Below, piece after piece: positions 52,189 through 61,733 of a stretch of DNA of 64,000 nucleotides; the first letter of the stretch is position 1, and each line of letters opens with the position of its first letter. The stretch comes from Phymatolithon calcareum (Eukaryota; Rhodophyta; Florideophyceae; Hapalidiales): contig OZ345352.1 of the NCBI GenBank assembly GCA_977006965.1, positions 1,860,001 through 1,924,000 of the forward strand, written 5' to 3'. Position numbers and translations under genes: made by a program. The notes under the pieces are model-generated. The model worked only from the letters and a program-made list of their open reading frames with translations. It had not been told where the DNA came from and did no database searches.

Positions 52189-54965
52189 CCAGACCAGGAA
52201 CACCAACAAGAGTCCTCTTAAAGACAGCGATGAAGACGTACCAAGCTGTTCTGGCAAATGTGGCTAACGTTACCATGGCTGTCGTGTACATCTCACCACT
52301 AGCAAGACAAGAAGAGTAGGAGAAATGACTAACCTGTCTACACAAATACTGCCGTGGAAAAGCTATCATTATGGGAGATCTGAATGCGAGACATAGACTT
52401 TGGGAGCACAAGAGCAACTGGAGGGGGACCAAAATTGTGTCCTGGGCAGCTAAGTACAATTGTAGAATAAGGACAGCGAGTAGCCCAACATTCGTGACAA
52501 AACAAGGCAGGAGTAATATCGACATCTTCCTGACGAAGGCAGCGGAATCGGAGCTCCCATATGTTCAAAATGGATTGTGGGAAGGAAATACCGAGCTCTT
52601 ACCGGCACGAATGCAATTCCTGAACCACAAAATCGTTGCGGAGCAGAGAGAAAAGTTTGTATCCAGAGCAGCAAGGAAGTGTCCAGAACGAGCGGCGAAA
52701 GCCAGTTCGGAAATATCAACATGGGCCCCATATATGAAAGAACGACTGCGCGCTTGTAACAAGGAAGACGAACTCAATGCATGGTACGATGTTCTCTGTG
52801 GTAAGCTAGCAAAGCCCTGGACATCCAACAAGCCCAGCTCGGGACGATACAAGACTTTCTGGAATAGAGAGCTCGATCAATTAGCCAAGAAACGAACACG
52901 GATATGCAAAAGGGTTAAACGGATGGGTCTACAAGCTGAAAGGGTGGAGCTTAAAAATGTCAAAGCGTTGATCAAGAAAAAGGAACGGAAATCGAAGGAA
53001 GATCAATTTGAGTCATTTCTAGAGGGAATCGAGAAGATGGGCCCCAGCGAGGCTGCAAGCGTCGCGAGCAAGGTCATGAAAACCAAAGAGCGAAGAACTG
53101 GTAAGAACCGGGCTTTAGGAGCCCCAGTGCACCCGAGCAAGTTTTCCGCGTACATGTCGAGTGTGTGGAAAGCCGAGAAGGACTGGAACGTGAATCTTGA
53201 GAGGTTCACAGTTAACAGAGCAATGAGAAGACATCTTCGAAGAGCATTCAATAGGGCGGCAAGAGGGAAAGCAGTTGGCCCAGACGGGATAGCCGTTGAG
53301 AAGCTGCACGCAAACAAGGAGGTCTCTTTCAGCATTATACTGGCTTTGTGGGAGGCATGTGGGCGACTTATGTGCCTTCCAAAACAATGGCGACAAGCAA
53401 CACTTATTCCCCTCCACAAGAAAGGTCCAGCGCACATTGCGGCAAACTATAGGCCAATATCTCTCCTGAGTCAGGTCAGGAAGATTATCGACTCTGCCCT
53501 GGACTCATACATAAGGGTTCACTACCGCTTCAATAGGGCACAACTCGGTTTTCGGAGGGACAAGAGCACGTATCTGGCGATACTTCGCGCAAAAAGTACA
53601 ATACAAAATGGCCACCCGTACGTTGCTGTACTCGACTTATCTGCAGCTTATGACAGCGTCCCCAGGGATAGCATCCTTGAACGACTGAAGAGCAAGCTAC
53701 CGGCATACATCACAAGGATGGTATTTTACCTGTTGAAACCGTCGTGGATCACGTCGGCAGGAGACGAAACAAAAACGTGGTACATTATCGACCGAGGTGT
53801 TCCCCAAGGGTCTCCCCTCAGTCCATGCCAATACAATATATTCATGGATACGTTCGCCGAAGCCGCTGCCCAAGTACCAAGAACCGTGTCTGATCATCCA
53901 GCGCAATTATTTGCTGATGATGTTCTTCTTCAGGCTAAAAATGCCAAAGGGTTGCAAAAACTATTGGAAATAGCCACGAAGTGGGCAAGCGAGAAATCCA
54001 TGAAATGGAACACAAAGCCAGGAAAGAGTGAGGTCCTTAAGTACAAAGGCCTCCCAAAGAAGAGACTTTTCCTTGCAGGAAAAGAGCTGCACCAAGCCTG
54101 GAGACTTTCATACCTGGGGATCAGTATGAACAACAATGGAGTCACGGACGATACAGCAATTGCAAGAGTTCGAAATGCGGTAGGATGTATACGCAAACTC
54201 CGCCAAATAGGCGTGAACGTCAGAGGATTCCAGCCAGCCACTTGCATCAGGATTTTTAAATCATTGATTCTCCCCAGATGGGAGTATGCCATTCATCTGA
54301 ACCCGATCACCAAACGTCTGTTATCGGAAATCGAAGCAGCAGAAGGTCTTTTCTTCAGGTAATTTTTCGGAAAATATGCCGAACATCGAAGGGAGCGGAT
54401 GCGAGTGCTCTGCCGACTCGCCAGCCGACAGATGAGGAGAGTGCACCAGGCTGAAAGGTTCCCCTTAAGCCTGGTAAGACGGAAGAAGTACCTTGAGCTC
54501 GCAGTAGAATACCAAGGAAGAGAAGAAGACCTGGAAGATGTGTCAAAGGATATTGGACATCTTAGAGAAGAGAAGCACCTCAAAGAAGCTCTAAAACAAG
54601 CAGAAGAAGGTAAGGTATCAAAAAGAGGACGCATACGGGAAGCAGCAAAAATATGGACGTTGGAAGAAGAGGGACGGACAATTAAAATCCTGGTCGACAA
54701 GCCGAATGAACTACCAAGAGTGTTACGTATAAGGGACAGAACGGCGCGGTTGAGATGCCTGAGATTTCTTTTCAACAGAGCTCCTTTGTGGAGAAAATCA
54801 GTTTTAGCGAAGTACTTTGGACACGGAGCTGTGGTTGAGCTCGTTGTGCTCCAACGCACACTACGGTGCATGAAGATGGACCAAGAAACAGAATACGAAT
54901 GCGAACGACTCACTCGAGCCCTCACAAGGAGAGAAACTCGGATTAAGGAGATATTAGGAGGCTAG
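52189..54965 (+). pseudogene. LINE-2 ORF2: endonuclease C-terminus, reverse transcriptase, C-terminal domain
   Basis: After two stops (about 52318-52335) the frame runs from MGDLNARHRLWEH with a single TAA at 54360-54362. APE motif SNIDIF, then a helical linker. RT motifs: AVGPDGIAVE, RQATLIPLHKKG, ANYRPISLLSQ, LGFRRDKST, VAVLDLSAAYDSVPR, RGVPQGSPLSP and an intact LFADDVLLQ. The C-terminus has RVLCRLASRQMRRVHQAERF, a long charged helix and RLRCLRFLFNRAPLWRKSVL. It is the better preserved of the two siblings. A long antisense frame at 54293-54925 is a shadow. Confidence 0.88.
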
Positions 54966-55052
54966 TAGAGAGATGAATGTGGAAGATAGCGAGAAGCTGC
55001 CCTGTTAATCAAATTGAGGTTTTGGGAGCTTCTAAAATCAACATATAACCCG
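54966..55052 (+). other. LINE family 3' end motif
   Basis: The stretch after the ORF2 stop carries AGCTGCCCTGTTA, TTGGGAGCTTCTAAAATC and AACATATAACC. The same ordered motifs close LINE-1 (33392-33470) and the truncated copy (about 18262-18340). These are the sequences most likely recognised by the element's own RT. They differ from the hairpin-(TTC)n tail of the short retroposons. Confidence 0.65.
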
Positions 55053-55101
55053 CAAGCATCGGAAGAAGCGCTTCATTGAAATACGTCAGACCGTGCGCTG
55101 A

Positions 55102-56344
55102 TTACTTTTACTAATGCAATGAAAGATTTTCGAACTAAAAACGGAAATGATATATCCGACACCTGTGGCATCTGGTTCCACATGCCGTATGACATAAAGA
55201 TTTTTCCACGTGTGTACCTGCGAACGTTGTTGCTTGAACGTCCACTAAGCTGAAACGAAGTCGAAGAAGGAGACTACTACGGCAGAGCATACTAACGTTT
55301 TCGAAATACTCGCGCTCATGATATATTTTCAGTTCGGCGCAAAGAGAGATTGTTGAATATCTTCCAGGACGAATAAGTATATCCCTACTCCTTCAATTTC
55401 AAACTCTTGGATTACCAGAGAGAGGTTCTCCTAGTATCTCCGGTGCATCACATTCAGCGCACAACCAAGTGATCGAGGCACTATGTCGTTCGAAGAGTAC
55501 CGGGGCGCACGTTCAGGATTTTGTCGATTCGATTTGTGTTCACAGAAAAGTGAGATCTGATTTGCGTTGACGCATCCATTTCAAGTTGATGTAGAAACGG
55601 AGGTCATTAAATCGACACCGGCTGACGCAATTAATCGCTATAGAGCTCAAACCAGAGAGCTGCTGCGAGAAACAAAATTCGGCGAGCGGAAGTAGCGAGA
55701 AAGTGTTGCATATGAGCTAGTAACCACTGCAGAGGACGAGAAGCAAGAAGACTTTGAAGATGAGACTGTCCATGGTGGAGCAGTTCTCCGTGCTCTTTTA
55801 GCCCCATACTCTAGCACAAGGCTCAATATCTGTTCAGATTCATACTTTGCAAGCGTCAAATCTGCACAAATGCTTCTACCGCCTAAGCCTGAAGTTCAAA
55901 AAGTATCTAATGTAATACCTATCGCAGGAAGACCTCTCAGAGAGGGAATAGGTGCGTTTCTATGATTCGAATATCGTTCACCCGTGATCCTCAATGAAGG
56001 CGGCTATGTGTGCTCACCGAGATCGCCATTATTTTAGTTCGACTCCCTCAACCACTATGCAAGGGAAACGGTAAGTAGTATGCGCTGGCGTCTGTTTATA
56101 GATGGAGCTCCACGTGTTCAGCTTTCAGTCCGTCATCCTGCAGTATGTAAGACGTAATATTCGTCATGTGCTCAAATCGACAAGCATAATCGGTGCTGTC
56201 CAGAAAATTTGGACATGGAGAAGAAAGTCTGCTCTCAAGACTGATCGCTTCGTGCTAACAGATCTCTTCTGGCGATTTGCATAGTCAATAGATGGCTTTT
56301 GTTTTCTAGCGCGCATTAAGAATCTCAAGACCACATGAAGCAGC
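55102..56344. other. No supported gene
   Basis: Short chance frames only. Confidence 0.4.
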
Positions 56345-56683
56345 ATGAAGCTGTGCCGGAGGAACTTATTTGACTCGCGCAATGCTCGTCATCGTTTAGT
56401 CAGTCCAAATCGTAAATATATCTCCGGGCGTGATCTCTGTAACGGCTTAGCACCCGCAAAGAAGAAAACGAAGACTATATATGGCATATCGACTACTGTT
56501 GCTGTGCAAAGCAACTGCAGAGTCTGTCAAGTCAAGAAAATGATCCTAATATGCTCATCATGTAATATCTATGATGGTGCTGCAGTCTGCATATGTGACA
56601 ATTCAACTGGTAGAAACTGTTTTGCTAAGCATTTTGAACATATCCATGAGCTTGATACTTTTGACGAGCCTGATGATGAATAG
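56345..56683 (+). pseudogene. Zinc-finger fragment, transposase C-terminus-like
   Basis: A 112-codon frame with CRVCQVKKMILICSSC, then CICDNSTGRNCFAKHFEHIH and an acidic end. The C-x2-C...C-x2-C...C...GRxCFxxH pattern resembles the cysteine-rich C-terminus of piggyBac-type transposases, which contacts DNA ends. No catalytic domain is recognisable upstream, so this is probably a fragment. Other zinc-binding domains are possible. Confidence 0.4.
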
Positions 56684-58174
56684 CTTTCGTGTCCAAAATT
56701 TAAATGATTCTCATTCCATCAATTGAGGGAGAATTTACGTCGCATAGACATTCGAAGAGGTCGAAGAGCTCCCTTTGCTTCAGAGGGTATCGGTGAAGTA
56801 TATGGCGCACAGAACGCCTTTGAAACTTCGGCTGGTCAGAATTGAACAACTGAAATCGAAACATTTTTCTACTTAGAGAGTAATGCCGTAAATTGAGAAG
56901 CAGCAACGAAGAATAGTTTGTTTGATCTGACATATTTCACTTCATATCATTGAATAGGACCTCTGCAAGGTTGATATTGATGATAGTCTATCGGAAGGTC
57001 CGCACTTTGGGCTGCTGTGGAATCAAGTACCACTCATTTCTGTTAAAGCCTAAAGTAGACGTGAGGATGTCGAGTTTTTCTAGGACAACTTCAAAAACCC
57101 ACACTAAAGAAGAATGAGAAAAAGAATTTAAGACAATTTTTGCTTAAATATTAGGAACAAACGGGACAAATCGCTATGCAAGACTTCGTCTTCTTTGCGG
57201 CACACACAATGCCGAGAACAGGAGAAACGTTCAAGCGCTCAGAATACTGTAACGAGTCAGGTGAATGATTAGAAGCGTTTTGGTTGTCCCAATAGAGGAT
57301 AAAGATGTGGAAAAACTGCAAAAGGTTAGTCGAGGCATATCCGCAATATTACTTCGGGACCTTTACGAGACGGCACTTATATTCCTCAAGCCAGGCGCTT
57401 AAGCAAAATCGTTACGCAAATTCTCTTTAAAGAGGAAGGATACTTCTATTTGCCAACAGAAAGAGGAAATTCCGTACGATCCGCCGCGCTCATCCCCTGT
57501 GGTCATCAAATACCTGAAATCACGACTCCGGCGATGAGCACACAACTGTTCTCGCAGAGAAGCTCGGTAATACTGTACAATGGGACGAGCAGCGCTTCGA
57601 GGGCCTAAGTTTCTTCCATTCTATTCTATCGTTAGCGAGTTTGACTACGGCTTTCACGTCTCGTCGAGGTACGTCACCAAAGAGTGATTCTGGCGTTAGT
57701 CTGACGCATTGTAGCAGCACATGGTGCACCAGGCAGCGCTTGTCCATTCTAAGAATGTGGCGAAGTCATTTATACGGTTGGTCTCAGTCTCGAATCACCA
57801 CGTCGATAGTGTGTGACTTGGATTCGTTTGCTATTAGTTTCTCCGTTATTCTAGATAGCATCTTAGCGTATGCTATCTTGAGTTTCTTCCGCAATTGTTC
57901 AATCAGGAATTCCTTGCAAGGTATTTTCTGACCCAAGAGGAGATTAACATCTCGAAAATGCTCTCGACAAGTTAGTTTTCTTCACATCCTCTCTTACGAT
58001 GGCATGGGATAGGAAACTCGTGGAAAGAGCAGCGAACAGGGAGTAAATTTCCTCCTCGAAGTCCGGAAGAAGACCAGAGGTGGCTTTTTGTAGTCCACTG
58101 AATCGTGATATACCAACAAGAAAAGAAACTCTTCCACGGACAGAATGCAGCGAAAAATTCTTCGGTCTAGGAAA
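56684..58174. other. No supported gene
   Basis: Frames up to ~96 codons without domains. Confidence 0.4.
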
Positions 58175-58238
58175 TTTGCCCCAAGCGTCAGCAGATGCGT
58201 TGGTAACTTTTATATAAATGATTTCCTTTCTTCTTCTT
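58175..58238 (+). mobile_element. Hairpin-tailed short retroposon, copy 6
   Basis: TTTGCCCCAAGCGTCAGCAG begins the family hairpin, which ends GGTAAC at 58207. A T/A-rich spacer and a TTC-rich tail (about 58226-58238) follow. One base change disrupts the outer stem and one the inner stem. The left boundary and target duplication were not found. Confidence 0.65.
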
Positions 58239-59370
58239 GACTTTTCCAAGAAGCTATTCAACACTTTTTTGTCTCCGAAGAACGAAGACAGAGTAAATTT
58301 TGATATCCTCCATTTCTCCTATTGCTCCTCTTAATCAAGCCATGCTTCGAGATGGGTACACTTGAACAATCGTCTCACTCATTCCTATTGCAGGTCCACA
58401 GCTCTTCAACAGCTACTTATCATTAACATCGTCTTCATATCAACTGAGATCCAATCGGCAAGAACAAGTATGTCTTGAAATGGCGATGGTAGATTATTTC
58501 AGAATCGTGAACCTTTCAACAGCCGGAAGTTGCAAGAAGGGTCGTCTAAAACGGTAGGCCCAAACACCGTTCGCGACAGACCGATCAGCATTGGAAGAGG
58601 AATTTAGTTTATTGTGCACGAAGCAATTCGCCGCAATAGACCTGACGAGAAGAGGAAGGCGTAGAAAAGCAGAAGGCAGATCCAAAAGAAGTGCCAACCC
58701 ACAGAAAGACCAGAACCAGTATTAATATATTCGATTCTTCGTGTGATTTTTCCTCCATGAACTGGCGATTCAGATGACGAAAATAGAACAGACGATATCG
58801 TATTTGAACATGTCCTGGAGAGAGAAGACACGCTGAGTCAGAAGCCAACAGAAATGAAATTTGACAGTAGGCTCAGCGGACGCTGCGCCTGCGGAAGAAA
58901 TGAGCGGCATAAGTATACCACCACTGAAAGATATACGCCCTAAGGATAGAAGAATCGTCGACGAGCAGTATTATTCCCGCAGAAAACTGCAACCCAGTGA
59001 TATTTTTCAAAGCTGTGCACGGCCAAAACAAGTACAACACTTCTGAGTTTTGGCACTAATTTGCTCCTCATTGCCTTATCAACGATGCTTACGCAATACT
59101 GTAAGGAAGACCCCGCGACGCGCTTCATTTTCTGGCACATTACAAGTCACCACCTCGCCAATAAGGCACTTGAAAGGTGTAAGGCCTGTGAGAAGGTGTT
59201 CATCACTACAGCAAGTCGTGATATTAGTGTCTCTGGGAAATTCGATACAATATCACTTTACTGTAATACATGAGCTTATTTTCGCGCAAAGTATATTCTG
59301 AAACAACGAGAAAAAGAACAAAATTTAAAAGTTTTCATAGCAAAATAAGAAATTTATATCAAGATCAATT
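58239..59370. other. No supported gene
   Basis: A 70-codon frame at 59061-59273 with CKAC and a C-terminal Cys was considered but has no recognisable family. Confidence 0.35.
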
Positions 59371-60483
59371 CTACTCAAATATTGTATACTCTGGCTGTAC
59401 ACCAAAGAATTCCAAATGATGCCTCTCTACAATTTCCTGCAAGCAATCAAATAATAGCTCATTTCGACATATTCCGTCAATATTGAGTACGAAGCCACAA
59501 CGAATCATAACTTTTCGAACTAATGAAAGCCCGATTTCATCGAGCATGTGATTCACCTTCTCCACTCATTTTACGGCCAGTTTCATATAGTACTGTTTTT
59601 TGCGGTTACTCAACTTACCTGATGGCTTGAAGCCCGTAGCCCAATCACGAGCCTCCATCCTTCGCATCTTTTTGGCTTTCCATTTGGTTCTCCGAACAGC
59701 CTAAATTTTTTGAATTATGAAAGAATCCAACAGCTGACACAAATTCGTACTGCTCGCTGGAAGAAAGTGAATCGTGCTCAGAATATTTTGCAATGATTAG
59801 ATCTGCTGCGTTGTTTCATTATGACCAGAGCAGTTGTCCATAAACAAATGACGCGTCCGTCCAGCAGGGTCCCGAGAGATCGCACGCGATTCGTTCAACC
59901 ATTGGTGGAAGACAATCTTTTCCATCCATCTGCGTAGTCCGGTACTGTATGATAAACGAGATATATTGTCAGGTGTGCCCAAAATAGTGTAATTGAGGTC
60001 TCTGTTGCGAAATATCATAAACGGTGCTCTAATTGCAGCGTTTTCTCCGCCACGTATACGAAGAACCATAGTCATGCCTGCACCGCCTGACACCACGTCT
60101 GCGTAATTCACCTTCTCGCATCCATGTAGGCCCAATGTATGATGATTGTCCATGTTAAAAATAAAAAGGGGTTCATCCATATTTTCAACCATGTTTTGAT
60201 CCAGAAACTCGTTCATAAATTTGCACTCCATACTGCCCAGATGAAACGCAACACGCTTCCTGATGTACGTTGTATGAGCATTGCTTCGTGTCTGTGATCC
60301 CCTTTGGTTACGCATCGCAATGTTGAAGCAGTTCATGAATGCATCAATCCATTTGAGTGTCACGTGCGGTATGATTGGCTGATGTGTGATCATCCAAATC
60401 CGACGACCTGAACAGAGCTTCAGAGTCCAGCAGTATATGATGTGCAATTTCCAGAAGTAATTCCATGCTGAACTGGACAGCAC
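59371..60483 (-). pseudogene. pogo-like (Tc1/mariner superfamily) DDE transposase, broken
   Basis: The frame 60483-59797 contains VTLKWIDAFMNCFNIAMRNQ, then FIFNMDNHH (first catalytic Asp) and HLFMDNCSGHNET (second Asp). A later frame reads FLPASSTNLCQLLDSFIIQK (third Asp), ...WKAKKMRRMEARDWATGFKP and a C-terminus to 59371. Such enzymes cut and paste DNA between TA sites. Defects: frame change upstream of VTLKW, a stop after TTQQI, a TAG near 59701 and a TGA near 59566. No terminal inverted repeats were found. Confidence 0.7.
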
Positions 60484-61017
60484 AAGATCCTATGGGTTCA
60501 AATTCGACCAATAAGATAGCTCCACCAGTTCATTACGCTTGCGGCTACGACCAGTGAGAGTCTTGAGCGAGACTCGCTTCATAGATATTCCAGGTATATG
60601 TCTTGAGACAACAAACAAGGCCTTATTCTCCGGCGTGGTTAGAGTGACAAGGTACTGTCATGGAGCTGACATACACGGCGCATGGAAAGTTTCCCAGGAT
60701 GGGAACCAAGGCACTCTGCAAATGCAGACACACTCCTGCACGCCCTTTTCTGGTACTATTTCTCCCGCGTTTACGTTTACGGTAACAATGTACGGATTAG
60801 GTAGTCTAGTTCAGCAGTTCCCCAAGTTCTGCAGTTCCCCAGTACTGTAGCTCTCCAGAGCAGTACATAAGCAACCTGCTGAGTCCTGAATAGCAGACTC
60901 GGCAGGGATAAGTAAAGTGGCAAGGTCAAGAAGACTTTGCTGGCTTATCCCGCCTTTCACAACTGGTCTTTTGGACGACATTTGCAAATCAAATCTAAAA
61001 ACACCAAAACTACGCAC
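60484..61017. other. No supported gene
   Basis: It may include the lost N-terminal, DNA-binding part of the pogo-like element, but nothing is recognisable. Confidence 0.35.
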
Positions 61018-61166
61018 CCACCAACCAACCAAACAACCAACCAACCATCCATCCATCCATCCATCCATCCATCCATCCATCCATCCATCCATTCATCCAT
61101 CCACCAACCTACCAACCTACCAACCAACCAACCAACCAACCAACCAACCAACCAACCAACCAACCA
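61018..61166. repeat. Compound tetranucleotide microsatellite
   Basis: Runs of CCAA, then about a dozen CCAT units (61047-61092 onward), a few CCTA units, then a longer CCAA run. Frames through it are repeat artefacts. Confidence 0.9.
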
Positions 61167-61733
61167 CCGTATAAGAATAAGCAAGTTTATCTGCTTGACG
61201 ATCAATTTTGGAGAAAGTCCCTTTCTTTACTGATTTATTTCTTTAAAGAATTGTGACTTCTGGACAAAAGAGGATTCTAACAAATTTTGTTGCTTTCTCT
61301 TTGTTCACGGACAAAAAGTGAATCGACAATCAGATAAAAGACAAGTGGTCAATCACCGTCGGAAACCGCCGCTCGCACGTTTACCGCCAGTCACGCTTCC
61401 ACCATTTCAACCTTCATCCACCGGTCATTATCATCAACCTTTCTCGTCAATCAACCATCCACCGGTCATTAGCATCAATCAACTATCCACCATTATTAAG
61501 GCATTATCTTCAATTCACGTGACAATTTCGTGTCGAAACATATCAAGACTAAGATTTTTGTTGAAATAAAATTTCCAGCTGTAATTCAGCATCAGCTCTA
61601 TCAAGCTGATAACTTTTAAATCTTTTTTTTAAAAAAAAAACATTCCTGCTAAAAAAAAAAAGATTCTAAAGTTGGATTAATTTTATGATACAATATAACA
61701 AACAACAATTCTGTCAACACTGACAATACCATC
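61167..61733. other. Leader or LTR region of the right-edge retroelement, unresolved
   Basis: Contains a short hairpin (ATCAGC...GCTGAT near 61590-61610), a T8/A10 stretch and a second A-run (61620-61665). The 5' LTR of the element whose Gag starts at 61734 should lie here or further left. Without the 3' LTR its edges cannot be set. TGTGACTTCTGG near 61252 is a possible start. Confidence 0.3.

Larger units (their letters stand above)
49816..55052 (+). mobile_element. LINE-2: full-length APE-type LINE, same family as LINE-1
   Basis: CAAGCATCGG at 49806-49815 is repeated at 55053-55062, flanking 5,237 bp. The distance from this left edge to the shared ORF1 start motif (PDQNREPW, ~49950) matches that in LINE-1, supporting full length. 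ORF1 lies at 49930-51382, ORF2 at 51469-54965. The 3' end, GGGAGCTTCTAAAATCAACA then TATAACCCG, matches LINE-1. Several stops and two frameshifts are present, so it is not expected to move by itself. Confidence 0.85.

Noticed and set aside
54293-54925. 210-codon minus-strand frame
   Set aside because: Antisense shadow of the LINE-2 C-terminal domain.
60811-61233. Frames encoding Trp-Met-Asp-Gly or His-Pro-Ser-Ile repeats
   Set aside because: Translations of the CCAT/CCAA microsatellite.
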